Shown here piece by piece: positions 1-12,322 of a DNA stretch of 64,000 bases; the stretch's first letter is position 1; every line of letters begins with the position of its first letter. The position numbers and the translations under genes are program-made. This stretch comes from Pelargonium tetragonum. Lineage: Eukaryota; Streptophyta; Magnoliopsida; Geraniales; Geraniaceae. Under the pieces are notes generated by a model, which saw only the letters and a list, made by a program, of their open reading frames with translations, did no database searches and was not told the origin of the DNA. The stretch covers positions 62,001-126,000 of the forward strand of contig JAYMTL010000038.1 in assembly GCA_036897445.1 (NCBI GenBank), written 5' to 3'.

Positions 1-236
1 TGCAAGCTCTGTTTTCCTAACTACCATGAACTGCTTTTTAAATGACTTTCTATCTGATGGAATGTTAAAAATTGTAAGATACTTTACCTTAGAGTAGGCC
101 TTAACACTGCGTTATACTTTGCAAATAGTTTAGGAAAAATGCAGTATATAACAAGAAAAGGGTTTTAGTTTCTATTTAACACCTAATCTTTACTTAACTT
201 AGTGCGGGCTTGTAGAGTTCCTATAGAATTAAAGGT

Positions 237-281
237 AATAGAAAATAGGTGGTAGGAAGATTCGAATCCTGTCTTTCTATT
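237..281 (+). ncRNA. Compact tRNA-like hairpin, no anticodon arm
   Basis: Bases 237-244 (AATAGAAA) pair perfectly with 274-281 (TTTCTATT), an eight-pair terminal stem. The enclosed 29 bases contain a D-loop-like AGGTGGTA and a T-loop-like GATTCGAATCC, with AGGA/TCCT able to pair around it. There is no room for an anticodon arm. It resembles the acceptor and T halves of a tRNA fused after internal loss. In plant mitochondria, tRNA-like structures called t-elements mark RNA processing sites, so that role is possible, but it is an inference. Chance assembly is also possible. Confidence 0.3.
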
Positions 282-1470
282 CTAGTAGATTGAGCCTAGA
301 TTCTGTAATATTAGGATGCCTTGAAGTCTATAAAATTTTCTCCTACAGCATAGAGTTGTTGCCTAAATTTAAGATTTTGTACTTTATTTAAACAGTTTCG
401 ACTAAACAGATGCTAGAGTAAAGGCACAGTCAAACCTTTTATAAGTCTAGTGTTTTTTAGGGAAAAGGAATCCCTTTAATGTTGGTGGGGCTCTCCTACC
501 AGATAATGATAAGAAATATGAAGTCCCCTTCTGTTTATCCTGCTTTAAGATGGATTATTAATCCCTTTTACTTCAATAAGTCATTTTGGCAATCTTCTAT
601 ACCAAAACCAAAAATTCACAATAGTATGACCGGCGATCCCCTTTAGACAGGAGAATCCCAATACCCAATATAAGAAGACTTTTAGATCTTATTGCTCTTT
701 CTCTTAAAGATAAAGGTTTCGTATTTAAGTGTCAGTGTCTTGACTTAGAATCAATAAAACTCAAATTTCCCGAACTAGTAGTAACAAGATGAACTAAAAA
801 AAGATTAGAAGACGCCGGCTCACAAGATTCCTCACGTAGAAACAGCTGAGTATTTGTAATATTATAAAATGATTTATACGAGCAGCCGGAATCTTAAAGC
901 AGATCTGAAGCCGTAAAGCCTCCTTGTGGTTTTAGACGTATAATAGGGACTTGTCAAAAAGAATTTCGTAAGTTCAAATCGTGCCATTACAAACGTGCAT
1001 GGTTAATAGCCTATAGAAACGGAAAGACTACAGAACCAAATGACCCGTAATATAAAGGGAAGCCCTGTGTTGCAACGGTTCCAAAACCCTTAAGATAGGA
1101 TAGCAGCTCAAATTAGGGTCCGTAAAGGGGTTTGATTAAGCTTATTATGAACTACCTAAGAAATTGACTAAGTTCCTCGCTCACTCATGGATTCGCAAAT
1201 TACGAGGAGATCCCTGCCTAATTAGTCTTTTCTTGAAGCCCTGAGGCCCACCCTGTTTTATTTTATACAGCCGAAAGTAAATAAATCTAGTACCGCAAAG
1301 TAACCAATGGCAATAAGTAAAGAACCTCAATTATCTGATGTTATTACTTGAATTAAAAAGGAAAGCTCTATCCTAGCAATCAAGTTTCTTTTTCGTTATA
1401 GAAAATCCATGGTAAACTTTCTCTTAGTATAAGCTGAAGCTTGATTTGTAATTGTAGACAAGGTAACGAA

Positions 1471-1545
1471 GTTAAGTTAAGTTAAGTTAAGTTAAGTTAA
1501 GTTAAGTTAAGTTAAGTTAAGTTAAGTTAAGTTAAGTTAAGTTAA
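1471..1545. repeat. Perfect pentanucleotide microsatellite (GTTAA)15
   Basis: Fifteen uninterrupted copies of GTTAA span 75 bases with no mismatch. In a window where nearly everything else looks degraded, such perfection implies recent slippage expansion. The unit contains TAA, so reading in any of the three forward frames soon meets a stop and the array cannot encode a peptide repeat. No flanking gene exists for it to regulate. Confidence 0.97.
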
Positions 1546-4500
1546 TCGACTTATTGTATAAAAGATTTGTAAAGTTAAAGGAAACCTGGGGTTACGAAAA
1601 TTTCAAAAATAATGTTTAATGGCGGTAGGTACGCCAAAGGGAATAAAAATGAGCTGGCTAAAAGCTTGGTATTATTATAAATTTGCGGTACCTACTTTGT
1701 AAAGGTAGTGGGTTCCTTAAAATCAAACTTCCCTCCAGGTTCCAACCTAGTAAAAGTCGCAGTGATATCTACCGTATATTACAAGCGGATTGTGGTGTAA
1801 ATAACTTTATTCTATAGTATTCTATAGTAAGAATTTTGTACTTGAAAGATTTATATAATAGGACGTAACTTGTCCTCTCCTGGAGCCTGCCCTTGGCTTT
1901 TACTAATCCAGTCTTTTTTAGCTACTTATATATTCCCCGGACACTTCCACGAGAGTTGAGAGACCCACTAAAATCGGGAAGGAGCTGTTGGAACACCCTA
2001 AGAATAAAAAAGACTGGAGGAACTCGAGATAGATGACCTGGTATATTCCTCGTATTGATCAATCCTATCTAAGGGCATGCGATCACAGAAACTCTATTCC
2101 ACAGCTGCATAAAGGATTAACATAGTTTAGTGTAGTAGAAAGCGCTTTTGCTCATTGTTTGTTAAAAGAATTTCCTTAGTTATGAGTGATAGCATCGGGA
2201 TACAAAACATAAGTTTCTAAAATAGGCTATGGCCGGCCGGCATATTGGCAAAGAAAAGAAAGATTCCAAAACTTAAGGGATGGAAAGAAAGAGATAAACT
2301 CAAGTAAGACTAAGAGGTTTTATCGGGAATCCTGAAGACAGAGATTTCCCTTTCTATGCAAAGCAAAAACTTACGGGTAACAGATAATAATAAATAACCA
2401 AACGGAGCAAAAGTTGTTGTAAATGTATATCTGAGTACCCGCCCGGGGAAAGGAACTTAGTTTCAGCTCCTTAAAAATCCCCTTTAACTTTCTTTCCCGA
2501 TCTACCCCAGGTATCAACCTATCGATTAGCCGTTCTAATTCTACTCTACTTCTTATTTAATTTAGAGCAAAGGAAAGGACAAACTTTATTGTTAAGTGTA
2601 ACTGATGTGTAAGAAATCCTATTGCCAAAAAAGCTAAAACTATACCCGAATTTAAAGTATAAAAAAGTTGATTAAGAAATTCTTACTTGCTTGATTCTAT
2701 AGCCTTTCTTTATTATATTCTTAAGTTTACACAACCCTAGAATAAATTGAATTTCATTTTTAAGGGGTATTCATATGAATCACTATAGACCTTGTTAAGG
2801 GGTAAGACTCTCTTGTATAGGATACACTAGATTTTAGTTTTGATCAAAGCAGAAATACGTAGTAACTTAGTTAGACTTTTTAAACAGCCGAATATATCCA
2901 ACCGGCTTGTAAACTAGAGGCATAAGTGTTTCCATCTAACCAGGGTCTAACTCCTCGAAACTTTGACATAGTCAAACTCCTTAAATAATATGGGAAAACC
3001 CATAAGTATGCCTCGATCACTAAATAAAAAAAGTATAGGCTAACATATATAAAAATTTGCAGAATGTTCTTAACAAGAAGGGAATTCCCGCAAAGTCAAA
3101 TGTTAAGCCAAGACTCCGTTTAATAAACTAATTCTAAGGCCTTTGACTTACGTTATAATTAATTTCATTACCTCTTTTTAAAAATTCGGAAGTTTACTCT
3201 TATATTATAAAAGCTACTTATTTCTAATATAAAGAAAAGTACAATTCGATAACTAACTTTGATCATATCACTAATTAAGATCCTTTTTTATAATACTTCC
3301 ATAAGAACTTACTCCTAAAGGAAGTGGTAGAGAAGGGATTTACAAGGAAAGCGTATAATAACCGATTCAGTTAACTTTCAAAAAATGACCGAAAAGTTCG
3401 TGCTAAACCCGGTTTCATACTCTGGGGGAATCCCTAGGCTTCGGAAGCCGGTATTAATGCTCTAACCGACCCTTGCATAAGCTAGTAGTTTTCCTGTACA
3501 CCTTACTTATAGAACCTGCCTTACTACTTAAAATCTAGGCATTAACTCTCACAGAAATAAAGTACTATAAAATACAAAAGTTTAAGGTTGAGTAAAGAAA
3601 AAGTGGTAAAGTAGGTGTGCTTGTGACTAAAGGGGGGGATACCCAAGAATTACCTTTTTACTGGAGAACTCGAGCTTTTTCTGGGATTTTGATTTTTAAA
3701 AACTACTAGAGTCTAATTTTTGTAAAGGTATAAGATACATGCGAAAGGATTACTCTCTTCTATTTAAACAATTCCAAATTAGGCGAGATTTTTAACCTTG
3801 ACCTATCCGTTCGTGTATCAGATAAAAAGAAGTCGCTAGTTTGAGATCTAAGAACAAGCTAAAAAGAGGATGGATATTGTAGGTACGGTTCTAACAGGGA
3901 ACCTAAGCCAAAAAATACATAGAAATTTTAATGAAATCTTAAATCAAGGGGTACTTAGGGTCAAAATTGACACAAAAAGTAGGATTCCCTGAATAAGAAA
4001 AGAGCTTCCTGGATTCTTGTCGATTTTCTTATCCCCTTTCTGGCCACAAATCAAGTTTTGTCTAAGTAATACCTTTATTTATCTGCCTCAGAGAGGGCCT
4101 AGTACTACTCTAAAGAGGATGGCGGGACATCTATATTTCGAATAGAAAGCTTAGGAGACTTGAAACTTCGACACAAAGAGAGAGAGGAAGCTCTTCCTAA
4201 AAAAAGTGGGTTCTTTGGATTTGAAAAGTCTTATCTAGCTTTCCCTGGGGGATACCCTCATGATATGAATAGTTTTAGGGCTCCTAGTACGGTGAGATAT
4301 ATAGATATTGCTCAGTCTTAGAAGTGTTACAGGATTAGAACCTATACCGTATACTAAGGGACTTGACCTCCTGGTTTTCTGGTAGCTATGTTAATAAATA
4401 GAAAATCAAGTGGTTAAGCTAGTTTTAAGTATTTTATTCCTGGGGTCAAAGTAAGAGAATCAGATTTATATAAATAGACCCTTGTCTTAAGAAAGAAAAG

Positions 4501-5781
4501 AAATTTTATTTGATAAAGCCGCGATACCTTATTTAAATCCTCATTAGATTCTGGCATTGTCTTTTTCTTATTCACCCTAGGCTTTTCCACAATTTTGTTT
4601 ACAGTTACTTTTTGCCTATCCTGGTCAATTTTAAAGCTAAGCCTTTAACTTAATATAATGACTACAAAATTCTATTCCCAAAAGAAGCTTTCTACATTAA
4701 ATTTGTGACATATCTCCTTCAAAGTATAAACCAAAAATTCCTTAATTTGCCATCCCAAGCTTTTACTACAAGCAATAGGAGTCTCCCCCTTTTAAAAGGT
4801 TAAACCAGACCAGATATAGTTAGTTTATGTATATGTGTCTAATAAAAATTCTTGATAATGAGCTTTTGTGTCTCACGTTTCATTCTTTGTTAACTAGACT
4901 TATAAGGGGACGTGAAAAGCCTTATTCTTTACCCTTAGACTTACCAACACAATAGAAACCCCTTCTTTTATAGACCGAAAAACCTTAGATGTTAATTGCG
5001 GCTGTAGTAAGGGGAATAACCTACAACAACTAGAATTTCATTCTATTTACTTACCGGAAACCAAAGACTTCACTTTGGAGTTCTCTTATTCCTTTACTTT
5101 ATAGTTACTAAAAATGAAAATCCCTCCTTAAATTTAAATACTTTCAAAAGGCTAAAGAAAAATATATACAGATAAAATCAAAGCCATAGTTATTATCTAG
5201 AATCACTTAAAACACGAGTTTAGTGATCTATTAGGGTTTCGACTCCCTTTTGTGTTCGATTTCCTACCTATTTGTTTTGAATTGCTAGCTTGGATTAGGG
5301 AAGCAAGGGAACTTTAAACTCTCTGCCTAACATTTCTTACTGTCTCTAGATACTATAGAGCAAAGCTAACAGAGCTCTATATTTCATATTCTTATAAATA
5401 CCTTTAAATAAAGAAAACTATAACTTAATCAACTTACTCTCTACTTATTCCTTATATTCCCAAGAGTCTTTAGTACTTCTGGTAATTGAAAACAAAGGAA
5501 CATAAAAACCTACTTACTTTTACGCTAAGCCAACTCCTTAAGAAAATCCTGACGAACAAAAGGGCTTGTAGATGGGACGGGAATTCCACTAACTGCACTC
5601 GTTGTCTTGAATAGAATAAGCAGGTGGGACCTTTGGTTCATGATCCTTGTACTGCCTGCTTATAGCCTTGATAAGTAGTACATTTGTATCTTCTGCTAGT
5701 GAGGAATCAACACTTGGTGTACTGAGCACAAACTCTGCCCACAATTAACAATACAAGGATCCCTTAAACCTTTTAGTTTAA

Positions 5782-6048
5782 TCAATGAGATTCAAAGTCA
5801 ACCTTCTAAGAAGAATTGTTAACTCTTGGTTTTATTAGTGTCTTACTGTAGCCTTTTACCTTTGTGTTGCCTGTAGCTATAGCCTAAGGTTGGTCTTATT
5901 GTAGCTCTCTTATGGGTAGCTGTCTTCCCAGTATTCCTTGTAGCTAGGGATCCTTCAGCTTCCTATTGTAGTTTCTTTTTTGACTTCTTAGAGTCCTTTT
6001 TGTCCGGAAGTTTTGAAGCTGTTCGTATCCTATAGTAAGAGAGGGTGA
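5782..6048 (+). other. 88-codon frame interrupted only by TAG
   Basis: Between a TAA at 5779-5781 and a TGA at 6046-6048 this frame carries five TAG and no other stop. An ATG lies at 5785. The conceptual residues are hydrophobic and Ser/Leu/Tyr-rich, with no motif that I recognise. The DNA repeats tgtagct or close variants several times, so TAG enrichment alone may explain the pattern. Either it is a decayed reading frame whose CAG-type codons became TAG, or it is chance in a TAG-rich sequence. I favour chance. Confidence 0.12.
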
Positions 6049-6285
6049 ATCCTCCTTGAGATAGTTACACTAAGATCTGAGCAAAAGCCTTGATGAAAAG
6101 TTCACTAGCAAGCATTTCGTAAGTTCAACTGTCCTAGAAGTTCCGGGTGAGCTTGAATTCTTGTTGAAGCACAAAAGTAGAGAAGAAATAGCTTATATAG
6201 AATAGAAGGAACTTTCAACTCTTATATTAGGCGTTCCCTATTTATGTTGGTAGATTGTTCAGAGTGTCTATAAACTTATTACAAC

Positions 6286-6328
6286 GAAAAGTACGTCAAC
6301 CCTAAATGTTGATTGTGTACGCAGGTTC
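6286..6328 (+). repeat. 43-base dispersed repeat, copy 1 (tRNA-like)
   Basis: Its ends, gaaaagtacgtcaaccctaaa and gtgtacgcaggttc, are shared with 32886-32928 at identical spacing, with only about six differences confined to the centre. In this copy TCAAC and GTTGA can form a five-pair stem around the seven-base loop CCTAAAT, like an anticodon arm with TAA (Leu) in the anticodon position, although the base before it is C rather than the usual T. The tail GCAGGTTC resembles the start of a T arm. It may derive from the middle of a long-variable-arm tRNA. Confidence 0.7.
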
Positions 6329-7092
6329 TAATCGAGTTATCTTAGCAAAAGTCTTGGCATTATCCTATAGGAACTGACCCACCCTGTAGAGGAAAAGCCC
6401 TCCTTTCTTATTAGAAAATCTTTTCTTCTTCTTGTAAGAGCCTGACCCCCTTCTTACCCTTCTTATAAGACTGACTGAAAGCTGTCCTTTTATCAGTGTA
6501 TAGAATCATGTAATCGCGCATACAATGTAAGCGAACTATCCATTTGCTTATCTTACTCCTCTCCATCTTTTTACAAGCCCTGGTAGCTTTATTAGTCTAG
6601 TTAGCAACTCTCAAGCCTATGCTTCTTAGTTCTTTTCCTATGAGTGTCTGGTTGGTTTCTTGTTCTTTGTTTTGCTTTTCTTATTTGTAGCGCCCAGGCC
6701 AGGTAGAGTTACAGTGTTCCCTTAAGTTAAGATAGGGTTCCTCGCTCTGTACAAGACACAACATATGGAGCCTTTAAGTTACTCGTTTAACAAGAAAACA
6801 AAAGTTCAAATCTTTCTATTTCTATAGATTGTATCACAAGGAATTCCAGAATACAAGGGAAAGGCTTGCCAAAAGAGCTCCTTAGAAAGCCAAGAATAGG
6901 TAGGTTAAGTAACTCTAGAAAGGACTTCTCTGTTTCTTGGTTAAAGTAGGGAAGGAGCTTTTATACAGTATGGGAGTGGAACTCTTGCATTGGCTTAGTA
7001 GCAGCTATGTTAATGTCAGGAATTTGAATTACTTAAATACAAATAGATAAAGATCATATGAATAATCAAGTTTTTGTCAAATAAGCATTGGT

Positions 7093-7164
7093 TGGAGTAT
7101 AGCAAAGTGGTAAAGCACTGGTTCATGGAATCAGCATCCAAGGGTTCGAAGCGAATGACTCCAG
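7093..7164 (+). pseudogene. trnQ: Decayed mitochondrial-type tRNA-Gln
   Basis: All 72 bases align without a gap to the plant/algal mitochondrial trnQ(UUG) as I recall it, with about 56 identities, including the first eleven bases, AAGTGGTAA of the D loop, GGTTCGAA of the T loop and the 3' ACTCCAG. Six of seven acceptor pairs and all five anticodon-stem pairs (CTGGT/ATCAG) form. The D stem keeps two pairs of three. The T stem (AAGGG against CGAAT) keeps only its outer and inner pairs. The anticodon position reads ATG instead of TTG. With a broken T stem and a changed anticodon it is almost certainly not a working glutamine tRNA. It is the main evidence for organellar ancestry of this DNA. The identity count depends on my memory of the reference. 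Confidence 0.7.
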
Positions 7165-9095
7165 TAGAATAGAGGACAGACTTCAACTAGAACTATAGGG
7201 GTAGTCTTTCAGAGTTATACCTTTAGTTTCTTTATGCGACTCTTTCGTAAAGAGGGACAGGGTAAAATCCAGAAACAGGTATAACCTGAATTAAGTGTAT
7301 TGACCCCTATGCTAAAAGGCCTCTTACTATTAGGATTTCTTGTGTCCAGAACTTCTCTATATGTTTATATCTTCACTTTACAATTCCGTGAAGTTCTCCT
7401 TTTGGAAAACTTTTGACAGCTTTTTCTTAGGCTTGAGGGACCCAGGAGTTTGAATTTCTAGTTATACGTATATATATTTTGTAAGAAGCTTCTAGGGTAT
7501 AATAGGGGCTCTTTATTTAGCAGTAGTTCTTTTAGTAGGAATATTCCTTCCGAAGTTCTAATAATGCTATAAAATGCGTACCGGATTCTTCTTGTACTTA
7601 TGTCACTAGATTGCAGAAGGGTTGCTAAAGGGAGAATTTCATAGATATTCTATAAAGTGTAACTTAAATAGAAAATCTTCCGTCAGATTAACAGGAAAGC
7701 TTAAAGAGGCATTTCAAATCCTGGCTGAACAAAGAAATTAAGAATATTGAATATTCTAGTATTAAGGGGTTCCTCGGGTTGGGAGCTAAATTTTTTTCGT
7801 AGAAAGTAAGGGCTTGTTAGGATGGAGAAAGGGCAAGAGCTTAGCTTACTGATTAGGATCTTTTTACAATAGAAGCACAAGATTCTGCCTTATAATGCTT
7901 ATAATGCAACTTTTTTAAGGGTTCTAGGTTGTTACAAAAAGCACAATCAATCTCCTACGAGGAACTGCGAATATTACACAAGAAAAGTTCTGTTCCTACG
8001 CCCCTTTTTCTAAAGAAGTCATAGATTCCTCAAATATAAAAAAGCCTGCTTGATATATTATTTACAGGACCTTATTAAACGAGATTACATTACAAAAAAG
8101 GGGGTTCTGAGAGTTGGGTAAAAGCCGAGTATCTAATTAACAAAGATAAGATCGAATATACTTTGGAAAAGGATCCTGCTAACTTAAACTTCTTTTTATT
8201 ACTCATGCGAGTCTAACACAAAGATTTAGTATCAGTCTAAAGTGGTTAAAAGTTTAGACAATAGCAAGGAGATATAAATATAAAAAGACTTGCAATTCTA
8301 GGAACTCCCGTTGCGCTCTTAGAAAGGGTCTGCTATTTATTTACAAGAACAGCTTAGAGACTCCTACTCAAGAGTTCTATTCAAATTTATAGAAAAAAGA
8401 CAATGAAATACTGGGCAAAGCCCCTCAAAGCTTTTACAGAAACTCAAAAACAGGGAGGAATAGGACTAAAGTTAGGACTAAAGTAAAGTAGAGTCTTGAG
8501 GAACTTAAGATAGCACTCACTTTAAATATTAAGTACCTACCTATTAAAGTAAAGAATTGTTAAAACACAGTACACTGTCTAGGTTAGTTTGTTTACCCCT
8601 CTCAAAGTAGGGATTTTGAAGTTCCATACTAAGCGACTAAAAAAAGGGGATCCTTTATATAATGTATTCTATTAAGATATCCCGGAATCCGCTCTTGGTT
8701 GCTAAAGAGAATTTTTCCATATAACTCTAAAGAGGGACTGCTCTCAATATTTTAAAGGAGTTTTGTCATTCTATTTTATGAGACTCCTCAAGGATTTAAG
8801 CATTACTAACGATTTCTATTGGAAAGGCTTGGTCGTTGCTCTAGCTCCTTTTCAGGGTTAACCTTTTCTGAGCTATCCCTTAGGATTAACGTCTGCGAAT
8901 TTCTTACCTGGAAATCCACTTTAAGGGTTGCTATGCCTGACTTTTTACCCTGGATCTTTTCGAGAAGAGATTTTTACCTATACGCTTTATTCTTAACTTA
9001 CTATTACCCGTAAAGTTTTTAAGAAAGTGGATTCATATAACAAACTCCAGCAGTGAGCTTCTTTTTAGTTTAGTAGGTAAAGGCTTAGCATACCT

Positions 9096-9114
9096 TATAA
9101 GGTAATGTAATTAA
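9096..9114 (+). repeat. 19-base exact direct repeat, copy 1
   Basis: The sequence tataaggtaatgtaattaa recurs exactly at 12304-12322 in the same orientation, about 3.2 kb away. Flanks differ apart from a few bases. It is AT-rich and short, so coincidence is not excluded, but a 19-base match within 64 kb is unlikely at this base composition. Confidence 0.75.
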
Positions 9115-12100
9115 TATTTATGGGCCTTGATTTCCTCTTATGTAGTAAACGGATTTTCTAGGAAAGGTTAGGTTCCTCAATATGCTCATTATGTTACCGA
9201 GCGCAGCTTTGATCAACAAGGTCTCGCCCGAATTCCGGTTAAGAAGTAGAACGCTGGTAAATTTGAAATGGAGAGTAAAGGTTATACAAAAATGTTAAAC
9301 AGAAGGCTGATTAGTAGACGCAACCGAAAAGTCTCATCTAAAGTTTAGGATTCTAGAAATTATACCTATTAATATGAGCACTTGTTTTTTATTTTTACTG
9401 CACTATATTGTCATTGTCTCAAAAAAGAAATTGAAAAGTGTCCTTCACAAAGTATGAAACTCCCACCCAAGTTGCTAAGTGTAATTAGTTCGCGGTAAAA
9501 ACACGTCGTTGAAAGGGGGTTTTGCTAAATCAAGACTCTTGCCAAGAGCGCCCGTTCTTTTATTACCTTATTAGCGCTTCTTTTAGGAAGACTTTCTATT
9601 TCCCGCTGGGGCAACTCTTGTGATAAAATCTAAGATACCGACCCTTTATACATATTGAATAGCTAGCTCTGATTATTATATAGACTAAAAAAATGGGTTA
9701 GAATCCGGAGTTTTTCTTTATCTAGATCAAAGTTAACATTGCTGTCAAACCAAGGAAATCCTCATTTAAGATAGGACCCTTTTATTTTATATAGATGTTC
9801 TTCCGCCAGTTACACCGGATTATAATATAAGACTAAGACTTAAAGGGTGCTGATACCCCTGTTTATATTCATACACCGATTTTCTGATAACCGCAGCCCT
9901 ATTTTTCTTTTTTATTTAAAACTGAAGAAAAACTTGTTCCTCGAAAGCCTTACTTAAGGGTCCCTTTTTACCAAAATTGCTTTACCCAAATCTATTCTCC
10001 GTTTGTGCTCAACCAATCCCGTAAAAAAGGGAGAACTTAATATACTTAGTACTTAGCAGTACTCAAAAGACTTATAGCTACTTACCTACTTTAACCTTGA
10101 AATTCAGGAATAGAAAGCTCTAAATAACTTATTAAGTATTAAGTAAAGACTTTTGGAACAGGATTAAGGAAACACAAGTTAACATCTGGAACAGCTTTTT
10201 ATCGAGAGTTTAGCTACCTTTAGGGGTTGAAGCTTTTTCAGGCAAGAATTCCTCTGTTTTAAACTCATCTCTTTGGATTTACAGGGAATCTCTTACAAGA
10301 AGACATATTCCACAGTTTACTGCCCTTAGTTACTATCTTTCTAAAGGCTTTAACGAACCAGAAATGAGCGAAACCTCCCCTTTTGCCTTGTAAAACCAAT
10401 TCTAAAGGGATCCTTCTACCTTACCCCGTGCTTAATCTACTAAACTCCTTTACTTTGTAGGTAAAACTTCGGCAAAATGACTTGACTTTATTCTAAGTCT
10501 TTGTTAACTGGATTTATTCAGATTAGGTGCCTTGAAGGTAAACTCATGCTAAACCCTTTTTAATAAGAATATCCCCTGTCTAACACATAGTAATATAGTC
10601 AAAATGTTAAAGAATAACTAAGAAATTTAAAAAGAACGGTGCCGAAGTCTTTCATTTATCACTAGTTTGGGGATACTTTTACAGGTTAGTTTATTGAAAT
10701 CAAGTAAAGATCGCAGGTTCTCCTATTATATAAAATGACCGCCTTCTAGAAAGGGTTTACCAGACAAGAACCTCTACCGACTAAGTCTCGGCTTTTTTCT
10801 TTTGTATAAGTACTTAGAAGACTCTTTCCAGACCAGAAACAAGCTCTTGACTTAAGTTAGGCGAAACCTTCACTTTCCCAGCCCCAAACAAAAGGTGACT
10901 ACGAATCTAATCTTTTCAAGTTTAAACTCTAAAAACTTTTAGAAGAATCCTAAGGGGCTTCATTCTCATACATTAAAAAAGAAGTTCCTTCTGATTCGCG
11001 GTCCAAGACGTATTCGTGTAAAGGGAGGAACCCCTTAAACCCACGCCCGCTAGTGAAAATACCCTGAAGAAGAGCTCCTCCTTTTTTAAGTTGTCATATC
11101 TTATGTTTTATTATTCTGTTTGTTATGAACAGGGGCCTGCTTTCAAGACAAAACTTTTTATGTCTTTGGTTATGTAATATACTTATTTGCTTGTCGTTAC
11201 TGAATTTGAGTAATTAATAGTTGTTGACATATGTCTTAGGCTAGGGGACCCTATAAGGTTTACTCTTCTGAGTTTTATAAAGTATTTAGTCGGAATAATA
11301 GAAGGGAATACCTGTTTTTGTACTTTCAAAAATTTCTTACTTTGCGTCCATCGAGTATGGATTTATTATCATTCTTTGATGCCTAAGGAAACCCTAGTTT
11401 CAGCCACTAATTAAAGAGAAACGTTCCCTGAGTGTATTTTTATAGTGAAAGAGGTTAGAATTCCTAAAAGCGAAGCCTGAAGCAGCCTCCTAAAATTCGA
11501 AGTAAATTATTAGTAACGTAATCAAGCTACCCGGCCTTAATCTTTCTATAGAAAGAGTCAAAATTAGTATACACTAAACCTAAAGAGTTAATATTTTAGA
11601 ATAGGTTCACATAACTCAAATACGGATATATTATCTGTATTTCAGGGATATGAGGTCAAACTTGTTGGCATAAAAGCATCTATCCTATATCGAGCAGTGT
11701 AAGAAGAAACTAGGTATGTACATATTTAGCACCAAGAACCCTGGATATTGACAAAATTGTAATATAATAAATTGGGGATACTCTTGAATTTCTTAAGTAT
11801 AGCACAAAGTAAAGTGGGACAAAAATGAATGTATATAGGAGGGCTCAGCCAGGGCACTAAATTAAGTATAACTATCTAAAAAAGATTAGGAACAGCCATA
11901 ATTTTAAAACAAAAACCCCACAGAAGCTTTTTACCTAGAGTTACCTTTTAGTTAGAGCAGTTAATAGATGCGTAATACCCCTTGTAAAACTATTAATTCA
12001 AAGAAGTACGAGAATTCCTGTTTTGTTACGTGATAGCACAAGACCCTTGATCCCACAATGCCAGTTTTTCTGAGCCATCCTGGTAGAATATGCACCCCTG

Positions 12101-12303
12101 CCGGTCGATTATAACAAAAGACATAAAAGGGGTCTTTTTAGCAACCAACTCGTTCTAGAGTTAATGCCTACAAGCTTACTTATTTTTTCAAAATCTAGTA
12201 TTACAGATCTAATGAGTTTTCCTTATTAGTTAGAGTTACAGGGATTTCAGGTTCTATCACCTTTTTTTAGTTAAAGACTTTTTAAAGTTCTGCATGAAAT
12301 TTA

Positions 12304-12322
12304 TATAAGGTAATGTAATTAA
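12304..12322 (+). repeat. 19-base exact direct repeat, copy 2
   Basis: Second copy of the repeat at 9096-9114, with identical sequence and orientation. Nothing recognisable lies on either side. Confidence 0.75.

Larger units (their letters stand above)
1..7092. other. Non-coding AT-rich stretch
   Basis: No open frame of 60 codons or more starts here on either strand. The stretch holds a compact tRNA-like hairpin (237-281), the (GTTAA)15 array (1471-1545), a short tandem duplication of tattctatag (1809-1828), a TAG-punctuated frame (5782-6048) and the first copy of a 43-base dispersed repeat (6286-6328). A T/C-rich patch lies at about 6390-6680. Short G/C cores such as ggaatccc recur every hundred bases or so. 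I see no rRNA and no recognisable protein domain in any frame I read. Confidence 0.6.

Noticed and set aside
3884-3905. GGTACGGTTC, resembling the 3' strand of group II intron domain V
   Set aside because: No matching 5' strand (GAGCCGTA-like) or GAAA loop lies within the required 34 bases, and no exon or domain VI bulge is visible.
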